DNA of 21,445 nucleotides from an uncultured Oscillospiraceae bacterium (GTDB taxonomy: Bacteria; Bacillota_A; Clostridia; Oscillospirales; Oscillospiraceae), in NCBI GenBank assembly GCA_944387755.1, contig CALXGC010000118.1, forward strand, positions 1 to 21,445, written 5' to 3'. Made by a program: the position numbers and the translations under genes. Each line of letters opens with the position of its first letter. Position 1 is the stretch's first letter. The notes below the pieces were generated by a model that had not been told where the DNA came from, did not search any database, and saw nothing but the letters and a program-made list of their open reading frames with translations. This document shows, piece after piece, positions 6,454 to 12,931 of this stretch.

Positions 6454-6953
6454 GAAGTTCTCTCCCCTCTGATGGTAAAGTCCAAAAACGTGCCGCCAGG
6501 CTCGGCCGTCCCATAGAGGAAGACGGTGCACACAGCCTGAACCGGCTTGCGCAGCAAGCGCTCCTCCCTGTCATAGACCGTCTCCCCGCTGGAGAACGTC
6601 TGGAGGGTAAATCCCTCCGGTCCCGCCCCGGCGCAGGCCAGAGCCAGGGCGTCCAGGGCCGTCTGAAGGACGCCCTCTCCCGCCCCGGCGGGGGCGTACA
6701 GGTCCAGGCCGAAGGTAAGCGCCGCCTTCCGGCCGTAGAGCTCCTCCCACTGTCCCGTCTCCTGGTTATACCGCTCCCCCAAATAGGACTGGAATCCCGC
6801 CGGCCCCGCCTGGCAGCCCCGCAGGGTGACGGCGGCCACCGCCCTGTCCCGGCGCAGCCGCTCCCGGTCCGGCCACGCGGCGGCGGCGTCCACTCCCTGC
6901 CGGTTCAGATAGTCCGCCATTTTCTCCCGAATGCGCTCCAAGCCTCCGCTCAT
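6450..6953 (-). CDS. Tail completion/terminator protein (XkdJ position)
   Basis: This 167-residue protein begins MSGGLERIREKMADYLNRQG and continues with beta-rich sequence (AVAAVTLRGCQAGPAGFQSY, KAALTFGLDLYAPAGAGEGV, VCTVFLYGTAEPGGTFLDF). A short N-terminal helix followed by an alpha/beta fold is typical of tail terminator proteins, which cap the tail and join it to the head. Position between the head-closure gene and the sheath gene agrees. The ATG at 6953 overlaps the previous stop (ATGA) and has AGGAGGAG upstream; a longer open frame reaching 7262 is a shadow of the neighbouring gene. The specific role is inferred from context. Confidence 0.72.
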   Translation of the reverse strand: MSGGLERIREKMADYLNRQGVDAAAAWPDRERLRRDRAVAAVTLRGCQAGPAGFQSYLGERYNQETGQWEELYGRKAALTFGLDLYAPAGAGEGVLQTALDALALACAGAGPEGFTLQTFSSGETVYDREERLLRKPVQAVCTVFLYGTAEPGGTFLDFTIRGERTS

Positions 6954-7276
6954 GCCGTCTCCTCCTCTCTGGGCCGGAGCACGGCCCAGGTATAGAGGGC
7001 CGTCCGGCCCAGATAGACCGGGTGAGCGGACTGTACGGTATAGGCCGCCCCGTTCCACTCCACCCAGTCCGCCGGCGCCAGCGGCCGGTCCGGCGCCCCC
7101 AGATATAAAAACCGGTCCTCCCGCCGCAGCCCCAGGGGGCCGGGGACCTGCTGCTCCCGTCCGGCCTCCCGGATGGGCTGGAGAAAGGCTCTCCCGGCGG
7201 CGGACTGCTCTCCCTGGTGGAGGACCACCTGCTGGCCGTACCGCACCAGCAGGGCCTCCCACTCCCGCTCCATCAT
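6950..7276 (-). CDS. Head closure/minor capsid protein (XkdI position)
   Basis: The 108-residue product (MMEREWEALLVRYGQQVVLH ... GLRREDRFLYLGAPDRPLAP, DWVEWNGAAYTVQSAHPVYL, TYWAVLRPREEE-like end) is beta-rich and has the layout of small head-closure proteins (SPP1 gp16-like) that lock the portal channel and receive the tail. The start is ATG at 7276; GGGGTGAGGGG lies just ahead and the start overlaps the previous stop. A longer open frame to 7423 lies inside the upstream gene and is not coding. Function is inferred from position third after the capsid gene and from size. Confidence 0.7.
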   Translation of the reverse strand: MMEREWEALLVRYGQQVVLHQGEQSAAGRAFLQPIREAGREQQVPGPLGLRREDRFLYLGAPDRPLAPADWVEWNGAAYTVQSAHPVYLGRTALYTWAVLRPREEETA

Positions 7277-7623
7277 CCCCTCACCCCCAGAAAGGCGAAG
7301 CCGCCGTCCCGGATATAGGGGGCCATCAGCCGCTGGGCCTGGTCCAGGAGGGCGGCCGTCTCCCGGCCGCCCTCCCTTCGGATGGTCACGTCCCCGGCGG
7401 TAAAGGCGGTGACGCCCTCGCACCCGGTCCCGGTGTTCAGCCAGGCCAGCGCCATCCAGGCGGCGGCGGGCACGAAGGCGCTCTCACAGTCCTCCGGCGT
7501 CACGCCGGGTTTCAGCCGGCCCTCCAGCTCCCGCCGGGCCGCCTGGCACAGGGCGGACAGCAGCTCCTCCTGCCCCTCCGCCGCCCCCAGGGCCTTGGCC
7601 AGCGCAATGATCCGCTCCGTCAT
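7273..7623 (-). CDS. Head-tail connector protein (gp6/gp15-like, XkdH position)
   Basis: A 116-residue mainly helical protein starting one base after the capsid stop. It begins MTERIIALAKALGAAEGQEE and continues LLSALCQAARRELEGRLKPG, then CESAFVPAAAWMALAWLNTG and a loop with VTAFTAGDVTIRRE. This helical pattern with a short beta hairpin is that of HK97 gp6/SPP1 gp15 connectors, which ring the portal. Only a weak ribosome binding site is seen, so translation probably couples to the capsid gene. The place directly after the major capsid gene is the usual one. Call based on pattern and synteny. Confidence 0.75.
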   Translation of the reverse strand: MTERIIALAKALGAAEGQEELLSALCQAARRELEGRLKPGVTPEDCESAFVPAAAWMALAWLNTGTGCEGVTAFTAGDVTIRREGGRETAALLDQAQRLMAPYIRDGGFAFLGVRG

Positions 7624-7624
7624 A

Positions 7625-8665
7625 TCAGCCGTCCCCGCCGGTCTGGGCGGCCTTGATTTTCAGCACCCTGGAGGCGCTGGGGAACAGCTTGGCAAAGCCG
7701 CACAGGGTGGTGATGGCCGCCCGCTCCAGCTGCCGGTCGATGAGCTTGTCGTACTCTACCATCACGTCGCTGCCCTGGACCAGCTCCAGGGCGTACCGGT
7801 GGTCCAGGCCGATGGCCGTGTTGGCGGGCACCGCGGAGGTCCGCAGCAGGGCGGCCCCCAGGGGTGTGGTGAGCTTGCCGGTCCCCTGGAAGTTGAGGCC
7901 GGTGAGAGGGTCCTTGAACTCGCTGAGCTTGAGCATCTTCAGCATCACGTCGGGGCTTACCAGGATGGTGTTCATCTCATACGGGTCGAACTTGCCCCAG
8001 AACTCCACCAGCTCGTCGTAGGTAAGGGTGGAGGCGGCCGCCGTCTCGTCCACGGCGGCGGGATTGTCGTTGCCGTCCCCGTTCATCAGGACCTCCACCC
8101 CGTCGGCCAGGAGCATCCTGGCGATGTGAGCGCCAATCTGCCGCAGAGTGACGGAGAACAGGTCCAGCTTCTGATAGCGCACCGCCTCATAGGAGGCCAC
8201 CAGCATCCGCCCCCGCTTGTGGAGCTTCACCAGGTTGGCCTGTACTTTGATGGTAGTGGCGGGGATGACCGCCCCCTCGTCCACCGCCTTCAGCTCCTTC
8301 TCGCCGCCACCGGCCTCGGCGGTGATGGACCGGTAGTCCATCCCCTCAAAGCGGGTGGTTGCGGCGGTGATGGCGGGGAGGAGGTTGGCCTCCTCCATCC
8401 CCTGCCGCACCGAGCGGGCGATGTACTCAGGGAACAGCACCGCCGAGTCCGCCGTGCGGAAGAATTTTTCCACCGGGTCGGAGCCCGCGCCCTTCACCTT
8501 GATGTCAAAGCGTTTCAACTGCCGCTGAAAGGCGTCCAGCCCCTCCATGCGGGTCCCCTTGTACTGCTCCGAGGGGTCCAGCCGCTCCAGCACCTGGGTG
8601 AACGAGCGGCCCGCCTCCTGGTACATCCCCTTCTCCAGGCGGATGGTATCAAACTGATTTGCCAT
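7625..8665 (-). CDS. Major capsid protein (HK97 fold)
   Basis: The 346-residue protein shows the HK97-fold order: N-terminal arm (ANQFDTIRLEKGMYQEAGRS), spine helix region, E-loop, the conserved central segment (GRMLVASYEAVRYQKLDLFS, LRQIGAHIARMLLADGVEVL), A-domain with FDPYEMNTILVSPDVMLKML and C-terminal strands (AIGLDHRYALELVQGSDVMV). PBSX XkdG and related clostridial capsids share this form, in which the scaffold is separate from the capsid chain. The start is the ATG at 8665, six bases after AAAGGAGGAG; the ATG at 8686 would place that site inside the gene. It is the shell protein and should be the most abundant product of the operon. Confidence 0.92.
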   Translation of the reverse strand: MANQFDTIRLEKGMYQEAGRSFTQVLERLDPSEQYKGTRMEGLDAFQRQLKRFDIKVKGAGSDPVEKFFRTADSAVLFPEYIARSVRQGMEEANLLPAITAATTRFEGMDYRSITAEAGGGEKELKAVDEGAVIPATTIKVQANLVKLHKRGRMLVASYEAVRYQKLDLFSVTLRQIGAHIARMLLADGVEVLMNGDGNDNPAAVDETAAASTLTYDELVEFWGKFDPYEMNTILVSPDVMLKMLKLSEFKDPLTGLNFQGTGKLTTPLGAALLRTSAVPANTAIGLDHRYALELVQGSDVMVEYDKLIDRQLERAAITTLCGFAKLFPSASRVLKIKAAQTGGDG

Positions 8666-8689
8666 TGCAGAAACTCCTCCTTTCATGGA

Positions 8690-9034
8690 TTAGAGACAGA
8701 TTACCGCCGTCTTGGCCGCGCTGTCCGCGCTGACCACCAGGGCGGGGACCCCGCCGGTGGAGGCGGCCTGCACGCCGCCGCTGCCGTCGGCGGACAGACT
8801 GACCCGGCCCAGATTCACTGTGCCGGTGGTGGATACCGTCATAAATCCCTTCACCTGCACCCCGGCGAAGCCGTTCCGGGTGGAGAGGGCCAGTCCGGCA
8901 AAGGCGTCGCCGGCGCTGCACGCCCCGACCTCGCCGTTGGCGGTGATCTTCACCACCTGTCCGGGCTTCACGTCGTCCTTGGCGGCAAAGGTCGCTGCCA
9001 CCGCGCCGATGTCGTCAAAAGAGACCTTGCTCAT
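8690..9034 (-). CDS. Small head decoration/structural protein
   Basis: A 114-residue, Ala/Gly/Val-rich beta protein (MSKVSFDDIGAVAATFAAKD, VKPGQVVKITANGEVGACSA, GFAGVQVKGFMTVSTTGTVN, GVPALVVSADSAAKTAVICL). It lies between the prohead protease and the capsid gene, where many phages encode a capsid cement or decoration protein, and the alternating strand pattern with a SAGDAFAGLAL loop resembles the DUF2190-like cement proteins of Firmicutes phages. GGAGGAAAG precedes the ATG. It would bind the outside of the shell. It contains no scaffold-like helix, so I prefer decoration to scaffolding. Confidence 0.75.
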   Translation of the reverse strand: MSKVSFDDIGAVAATFAAKDDVKPGQVVKITANGEVGACSAGDAFAGLALSTRNGFAGVQVKGFMTVSTTGTVNLGRVSLSADGSGGVQAASTGGVPALVVSADSAAKTAVICL

Positions 9035-9080
9035 GCGCTTTCCTCCTCTTACTCTTAGTTTTTGATATACGATATATGTT

Positions 9081-9104
9081 GTAGGGGAGGGGCCTGCCCC
9101 TCCC
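9081..9104. repeat. REP-like GC palindrome between protease and decoration genes
   Basis: GGGAGGGGC at 9085-9093 pairs perfectly with GCCCCTCCC at 9096-9104 across a CT loop, preceded by GTA. Next to it (9064-9078) is an AT-rich near-palindrome, ATATACGATATAT. The GC stem resembles the dispersed 'GTAGGGG...CCCC' palindromes common in Clostridia genomes; this resemblance is from memory. It fills most of the 78-base gap and has no T-run after it on either strand. Confidence 0.55.
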
Positions 9105-9112
9105 GCCGGGCC

Positions 9113-9997
9113 TTACACCTGGAAGGCCCCGTTCTCCCCGTCCCGGTTCTCTCCCTCCGGCCGGTAGCTGAACTGGACCGCCAGGGGATACCGCTCCCGC
9201 GCCCTAGCCTCATAGGTGTTCTTCAGCGCCAGCAGCTCCCCCTCCTCCAGCTTGTCCGCAATGGTCTTCAGCACGTCCAAATCCAGCTTGGGGTCGGCCA
9301 GTCCGCCCAGCCGCACCACGTCGGACCGGAGGGCAGAGAGCCACTTCCGGCCCAGAGCGGCCTCCCGCTCCAATTTTTCCAGCCCTCTGTCCCCGGAGGA
9401 GAAGCCCTTGACCACCCCGGCGCGGGGCTGGGCGGGCACAGCCACAAAGGAGAACTCATAGGCGTCGGACGCCCCTTCCAGGCTGATATAGCACAGCTTC
9501 CCGCCGTAAAACTTGCCGGGGGTGTGGCCGCAGTTCTCCCCCTTGGCCGCGCCGCAGATGGAGCACACCGCCCGCTCCACAGCGCAGGCCACGCTGACCT
9601 CCTTTTTGATTCCCCCCTCGATTTCGGCAATCAAGCTCTGGTTTTCCGGGGTCCGCACCATATAGGCGTACCCCTTCAGCCAGCGGCAGAGGTCCCCGGC
9701 GCGGGTGAGCCGTCCGGGTTCGGCCGCCACCTCTGTGCGGTAGAGCCGGGCCGTCTGGCCCTGGGCGCTCCAGTTGTGGTCGAAGATGCCGCTCTTGCCC
9801 ACAAACAGGGGAGCCAGTCCCTCCAGGGTCTCCGGGGCAAAGCGCTCCCCGTCCCGGTCCACCTCGTTGTCGCACAGCCGCACAGAGAAGGCGTACACCT
9901 GCTCCTCTGTCAGCGGCGCGCGGCTGAGCCGGTTGATGTCCTCCAGATGTCCCGGCAGCAGGGCCTGGGACTGCTGAGAAGTTTTGATGATTTTCAT
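9113..9997 (-). CDS. Prohead protease (HK97 U35/XkdF-like) with C-terminal scaffold-like region
   Basis: The 294-residue protein starts ATG at 9997, overlapping the portal stop in ATGA, with GAAGGGAG ahead; the frame is open far upstream but that part lies inside the portal gene. The protease domain spans about residues 25-190: AFSVRLCDNEVDRDGERF, GKSGIFDHNWS with the likely catalytic His, KKEVSVAC with the likely Ser, and YEFSFVAVPAQPRAGV, the typical C-terminal end. A CSIC...CGH cluster sits in a loop and could bind zinc. The remaining 100 residues are helical (LEKLEREAALGRKWLSAL, VLKTIADKLEEGELLALKNT) and probably act as the scaffold. It matures the capsid by cleaving scaffold before packaging. 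Confidence 0.85.
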   Translation of the reverse strand: MKIIKTSQQSQALLPGHLEDINRLSRAPLTEEQVYAFSVRLCDNEVDRDGERFAPETLEGLAPLFVGKSGIFDHNWSAQGQTARLYRTEVAAEPGRLTRAGDLCRWLKGYAYMVRTPENQSLIAEIEGGIKKEVSVACAVERAVCSICGAAKGENCGHTPGKFYGGKLCYISLEGASDAYEFSFVAVPAQPRAGVVKGFSSGDRGLEKLEREAALGRKWLSALRSDVVRLGGLADPKLDLDVLKTIADKLEEGELLALKNTYEARARERYPLAVQFSYRPEGENRDGENGAFQV

Positions 9998-11139
9998 GTG
10001 TTCTCCCTTCTGATCTGTTCCGCCTGAGCCCGGTAGAGGTCGGCTCTGGCCTCCTCCACCAGGTCCTGGAGGTTGATGTCCTCCCAGTCCACGGCCACCG
10101 CTCCGCCGTACCCGTGAAGGCGCAGCCACAGCAGGCAGACCTTCCTGACCACCGGCTCCACGCGCCGGCGGATGGCGGTGAGCTCGCTGGTGAGCAGGTC
10201 GGCGTGCTGGGCGCTCATTCGCTCGGTGGAGGACCAGGACAGCCCCAGCAGGAAGGGGGGAATCCCCGTCCGGGCGATGAGCTGTTCCAGAATCTGCCGC
10301 ACCGGCGCCTGACTGTCCAGAATCTGTCCGTCCGCCCCGATGACCTTGATGTCCACATCTCCCACCGCCACGAAATCCCGCACCGACCCATGGCGCGCGG
10401 CGTCCATGGCGGCGGACCACTCCCTGGCCACCAGCTCCCCCCGTTCCTGGGCGGACAGGCCGTCCTCGCCGGGCCTGCACACCACGGCGAAGCGCAGGTT
10501 GCCCGCCCGCTCCCAGTTCTGGCCGATGGCCTGATAGATTTTCAGCAGAATACCGCACAAAAAGGGCATGGATCGCAGCAGCGACGCCCCATAGGGGCAG
10601 TCCGTCCCCGGCTGGAAAGGGGTAAACAGCAGCAGCTCCTGCCAGGGCAGCTCCCGGAGCTGTCCGCCCCGGTCCCGGCCATACAGCCGGAAGTCCAGGG
10701 GCGTCTCCCCCTCCCGGACCTCCGCCTGCTCCGGAGGCGCGCACAGCAGGGCGGCAATGTCTCTCCCGTCCTGGGTAAGGACCATCTCGCCCACCCCCCG
10801 GCCGCAGGTAAACATGGAGTCCAGGTACTGGTCCAGGAAGGACTGAATGCCTCTTTGTCTCCGCCCGGTGTTCACCTGGAGCAAAAACTGCTCCAGCCCC
10901 TCCTGGGCCTCCGGCTGGGCGCAGCGGACGGACACGCCGCCGCACAGCCGCACCAGCTTAAGGATGGCGGCGTCCACAATGGGCACCGCCTCCCGGATGG
11001 CCCGGTACAGCTCCAGCTCTCCCCGGCCCAGGGGCACATACCGGTCCAGCGCCCCGAAGGGGTGGCGGGCCGCGTCCCGGAGCTGCACCTGGGGCGGCCT
11101 GGCCGCCGGTTTTTTCTTCGCAAACCACTTCAACGTCAA
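9994..11139 (-). CDS. Phage portal protein
   Basis: The 381-residue protein (from TTG 11139) or 379 residues (from TTG 11133) is a portal of the HK97/XkdE type. Visible pieces are IREAVPIVDAAILKLVRLCG near the N-terminus, FLDQYLDSMFTCGRGVGEMV, ELPWQELLLFTPFQPGTDCP (the wing/crown junction, with PYGASLLRSMPFLCGILLKI), and the clip-to-stem part GIPPFLLGLSWSSTERMSAQ with a C-terminal helix. Twelve copies form the DNA channel. GGAGG lies three bases before the first TTG and nine before the second, so 11133 is the better-spaced start. It is encoded between the large terminase and the protease, as in PBSX. Confidence 0.9.
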   Translation of the reverse strand: MTLKWFAKKKPAARPPQVQLRDAARHPFGALDRYVPLGRGELELYRAIREAVPIVDAAILKLVRLCGGVSVRCAQPEAQEGLEQFLLQVNTGRRQRGIQSFLDQYLDSMFTCGRGVGEMVLTQDGRDIAALLCAPPEQAEVREGETPLDFRLYGRDRGGQLRELPWQELLLFTPFQPGTDCPYGASLLRSMPFLCGILLKIYQAIGQNWERAGNLRFAVVCRPGEDGLSAQERGELVAREWSAAMDAARHGSVRDFVAVGDVDIKVIGADGQILDSQAPVRQILEQLIARTGIPPFLLGLSWSSTERMSAQHADLLTSELTAIRRRVEPVVRKVCLLWLRLHGYGGAVAVDWEDINLQDLVEEARADLYRAQAEQIRRENT

Positions 11140-11164
11140 TTTCCTCCGTTTCCCGGATGTTCAA

Positions 11165-11195
11165 GTCCGGCGCGCCCAGAGCGGGCCCGCCGGAC
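11165..11195. repeat. Stem-loop between terL and portal genes
   Basis: GTCCGGCGCGCCC at 11165-11177 pairs with GGGCCCGCCGGAC at 11183-11195 with a single mismatch and a five-base loop. No T-run follows on the transcribed strand. It lies in the 62-base gap after terL and may be an RNA processing or stability element, or a weak attenuator separating packaging from head genes. Confidence 0.6.
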
Positions 11196-11201
11196 GGATC
11201 T

Positions 11202-12455
11202 CTAACGGGCGCTGCGCTCCACGCTCCCGGCGAAGAAGCCGCCGCCCTTTGCCGCCACCGTGGCGGCGAAGTAGCGGATGTCGTCCATGGCGTGGTCGTT
11301 TTCTTTGACCACCCGGTCGCCGGCCGTGCCGGAGGCGTCCCACCGGTACAGGCTGAACTCCCGAATGGCGTCCCGGCAGGGGGCGCAGATCACCAGCTTG
11401 CCCGCCCGCAGCAGCTCCGCTGTGGTCCGTATGCCGGAGAGCACGTCATTTTTCGCCCTGTACGCCGGCCAGCCCTCCCGGCGGAGCAGCTCCAGAAAGC
11501 TGGCCGCCGACGGGTCCGCCACAACTCCCCTGACGGTCCGTCCCCCGGCCAGCGTCTCCAGCTCCCGGAGATACTCTCCGTCGGTCTTCTGCCTGCGGGC
11601 GCTCCGGGAGTCGTAATAAAATTCCTTCACCCGGTACCACACGCCGTCCTTCCGGCCCCACAGCCCCATGGAGGTGGGGTTGGCCGTCCCATAGTCGCAG
11701 GAGATATACCAGGGACCGGTTATCCCCTCCGGGACCTCCCGCACCAGCTCCGGCCCGAAGAAGTCATAGACCAGTCCCTCCGCCGCCGCCCACTCCCCCA
11801 AAATAAACCGCCGGTAGAAGGCCCCCTGGAACATGGCCTCATAGCGGCGCACCGTCTCCGGGGAGAGTCCGGGGTTGTCCTTCAGGGTAAAGGTCAGCCG
11901 CAGGACGTTTTTCTCGGCCGCCTTCTGCACCCACTCCTGGTAGAACCAGTGGGCGGGGCTCTCCGGGTTGCAGGAGAACCACAGCCGGCTTCCCTCCACG
12001 GAACACCGGGCGCACGCCTGCTCCACAAAGGAGCGGGGCATCAGCGCCGCCTCGTCCAGCAGAGCGCCCGCCAGGGTAATCCCCTGAATCAGGGCGGCGG
12101 ACCGCTCATCCAGTCCGCCGAACAGGTAGAAGGTGTTGCGCCTCCGGCCCAGGGCGATGTCGATGCGGTTTTGAGACAGCCGCTCCTGAATCTGAAAGCC
12201 CATTTTTATCAGAAGGGGCCGCAGCTCCTGCCACAGATTCCGCCGCACCGCCGGGATAGACTTGCCGCACAGGGCGAAGGTTTTTTGAGAGAAGCAGGTC
12301 ATGGCCCAGCAGAAGAAGGACAGCCCTGTGCACAGGGTCTTGCCGCTGCGCACCGCCCCCTCGCAGAGGATGGCGTCATAGCGGCAGTCCGGCGAGCCGG
12401 GCCGCCACCAGGTGAGCGCCCGCCGCTGCTTGGGAGAAAAAATCAGCGGCTTCAC
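11202..12455 (-). CDS. terL: Terminase large subunit (PBSX XtmB-like)
   Basis: The 417-residue protein has an N-terminal ATPase with Walker A GAVRSGKT at residues 33-40 and Walker B LLDEA at 132-136, and a C-terminal RNase H-like nuclease with acidic residues in CDYGT (Asp254), VVADPSA (Asp314) and AMDDIRY (Asp391/392). These are all the residues needed to cut and pump DNA into the prohead. The start is a GTG at 12455 that overlaps the terS stop (GTGA), with GGAGGGGA ahead; an upstream open stretch to 12812 belongs to terS in another frame. The motif set points to the PBSX-type terminase. The intact catalytic set argues that packaging remains functional or recently was. Confidence 0.95.
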   Translation of the reverse strand: MKPLIFSPKQRRALTWWRPGSPDCRYDAILCEGAVRSGKTLCTGLSFFCWAMTCFSQKTFALCGKSIPAVRRNLWQELRPLLIKMGFQIQERLSQNRIDIALGRRRNTFYLFGGLDERSAALIQGITLAGALLDEAALMPRSFVEQACARCSVEGSRLWFSCNPESPAHWFYQEWVQKAAEKNVLRLTFTLKDNPGLSPETVRRYEAMFQGAFYRRFILGEWAAAEGLVYDFFGPELVREVPEGITGPWYISCDYGTANPTSMGLWGRKDGVWYRVKEFYYDSRSARRQKTDGEYLRELETLAGGRTVRGVVADPSAASFLELLRREGWPAYRAKNDVLSGIRTTAELLRAGKLVICAPCRDAIREFSLYRWDASGTAGDRVVKENDHAMDDIRYFAATVAAKGGGFFAGSVERSAR

Positions 12456-12754
12456 GCCTGCGTCCCCTCCATACTCTGGAGGAAGCACTCCAGCGCCTCC
12501 GCCTTGTCCGGGCCGCTCAGCTCCAGCAGCCGCTCCAGGGCGCGCATCCGGTCGGTGAACTTCATCTCCACCGTCCCCGCTCCGCTGCGGCGGAACTCCG
12601 TCAGGGCGGACAGGTCCAGCCGTCCGATGGCCTCCCGCTCCTCCTCCGGGAGAAAGGCCAGCTTCACCGCGTCGTTGACTCTGGCGCAGGCCAGCCGCCC
12701 CATCTGCTCCAGCAGGGCGTCCCGGTCCAGCGCCGTCTTGTTTTTCTTCAACAT
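12452..12754 (-). CDS. Terminase small subunit (probable)
   Basis: The 100-residue helical protein (MLKKNKTALDRDALLEQMGR, ARVNDAVKLAFLPEEEREAI, MRALERLLELSGPDKAEALE) is the first gene of the operon and overlaps terL. Small size, position and helical content fit a terminase small subunit, which recognises the packaging start on DNA. It does not show a clear helix-turn-helix, and the sequence is unlike PBSX XtmA. A DUF2280-like or non-DNA-binding partner of TerL is also possible. GAGGAGGGGAT precedes the ATG. Its promoter should lie in the 177-base gap to dacF. Confidence 0.68.
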   Translation of the reverse strand: MLKKNKTALDRDALLEQMGRLACARVNDAVKLAFLPEEEREAIGRLDLSALTEFRRSGAGTVEMKFTDRMRALERLLELSGPDKAEALECFLQSMEGTQA

Positions 12755-12783
12755 ATCCCCTCCTCACCCCATGGGGGCGCCGG

Positions 12784-12842
12784 GAAAAAGTTGCATTTTT
12801 GCGTCCACACACGGCTGAAATTTTTGCGGCAGAAAAAATTTA
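12784..12842. promoter_or_regulatory. AT-rich control region between terS and dacF with inverted and direct repeats
   Basis: The 177-base gap between the divergent genes contains an AT-rich patch in otherwise GC-rich DNA. AAATTTTT (12818-12825) and AAAAATTT (12834-12841) form an eight-base inverted repeat with an eight-base centre. ATTTTTGCG occurs twice, at 12795-12803 and 12820-12828, 25 bases apart. A TATAGA at 12859-12864 could be a -10 for dacF, but no good -35 box fits, and I see no consensus promoter for the phage operon. A regulator or alternative sigma factor could act here; this is an inference. Confidence 0.4.
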
Positions 12843-12931
12843 CCGCCGGCGGGACCGGTATAGAAGACCCGCGCCCTCCACATCCTGAATCCACACGACA
12901 CAATAAACCAGGATTGGGAGGCACACAGTTC

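Larger units (their letters stand above)
1..12754 (-). mobile_element. PBSX-like contractile-tailed prophage or phage-like element, late structural operon (partial)
   Basis: Seventeen consecutive minus-strand genes encode packaging, head, connector, tail and baseplate proteins in the order known from Bacillus subtilis PBSX: terminase, portal, protease, capsid, three connectors, sheath, tube, chaperone, LysM protein, hub, spike, gp25-like, baseplate J, DUF2313. Spacing is tight, usually with 1-4 base overlaps, as in one transcript. The element runs off the left edge, so tail fibres, lysis genes and any integrase on that side cannot be judged. On the right it stops at terS; no lysogeny or replication gene and no obvious attachment site separates it from the host gene dacF. 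GC-rich codon use looks like that of the flanking host genes. Whether it is a complete prophage, a defective remnant or a domesticated particle is open. Confidence 0.9.

Noticed and set aside
9998..10945. N-terminal extension of the protease frame to 610 residues
   Set aside because: The added part is Arg/Pro/Gly-rich, overlaps the portal gene completely, and the ATG at 9997 has a ribosome binding site and ATGA coupling.
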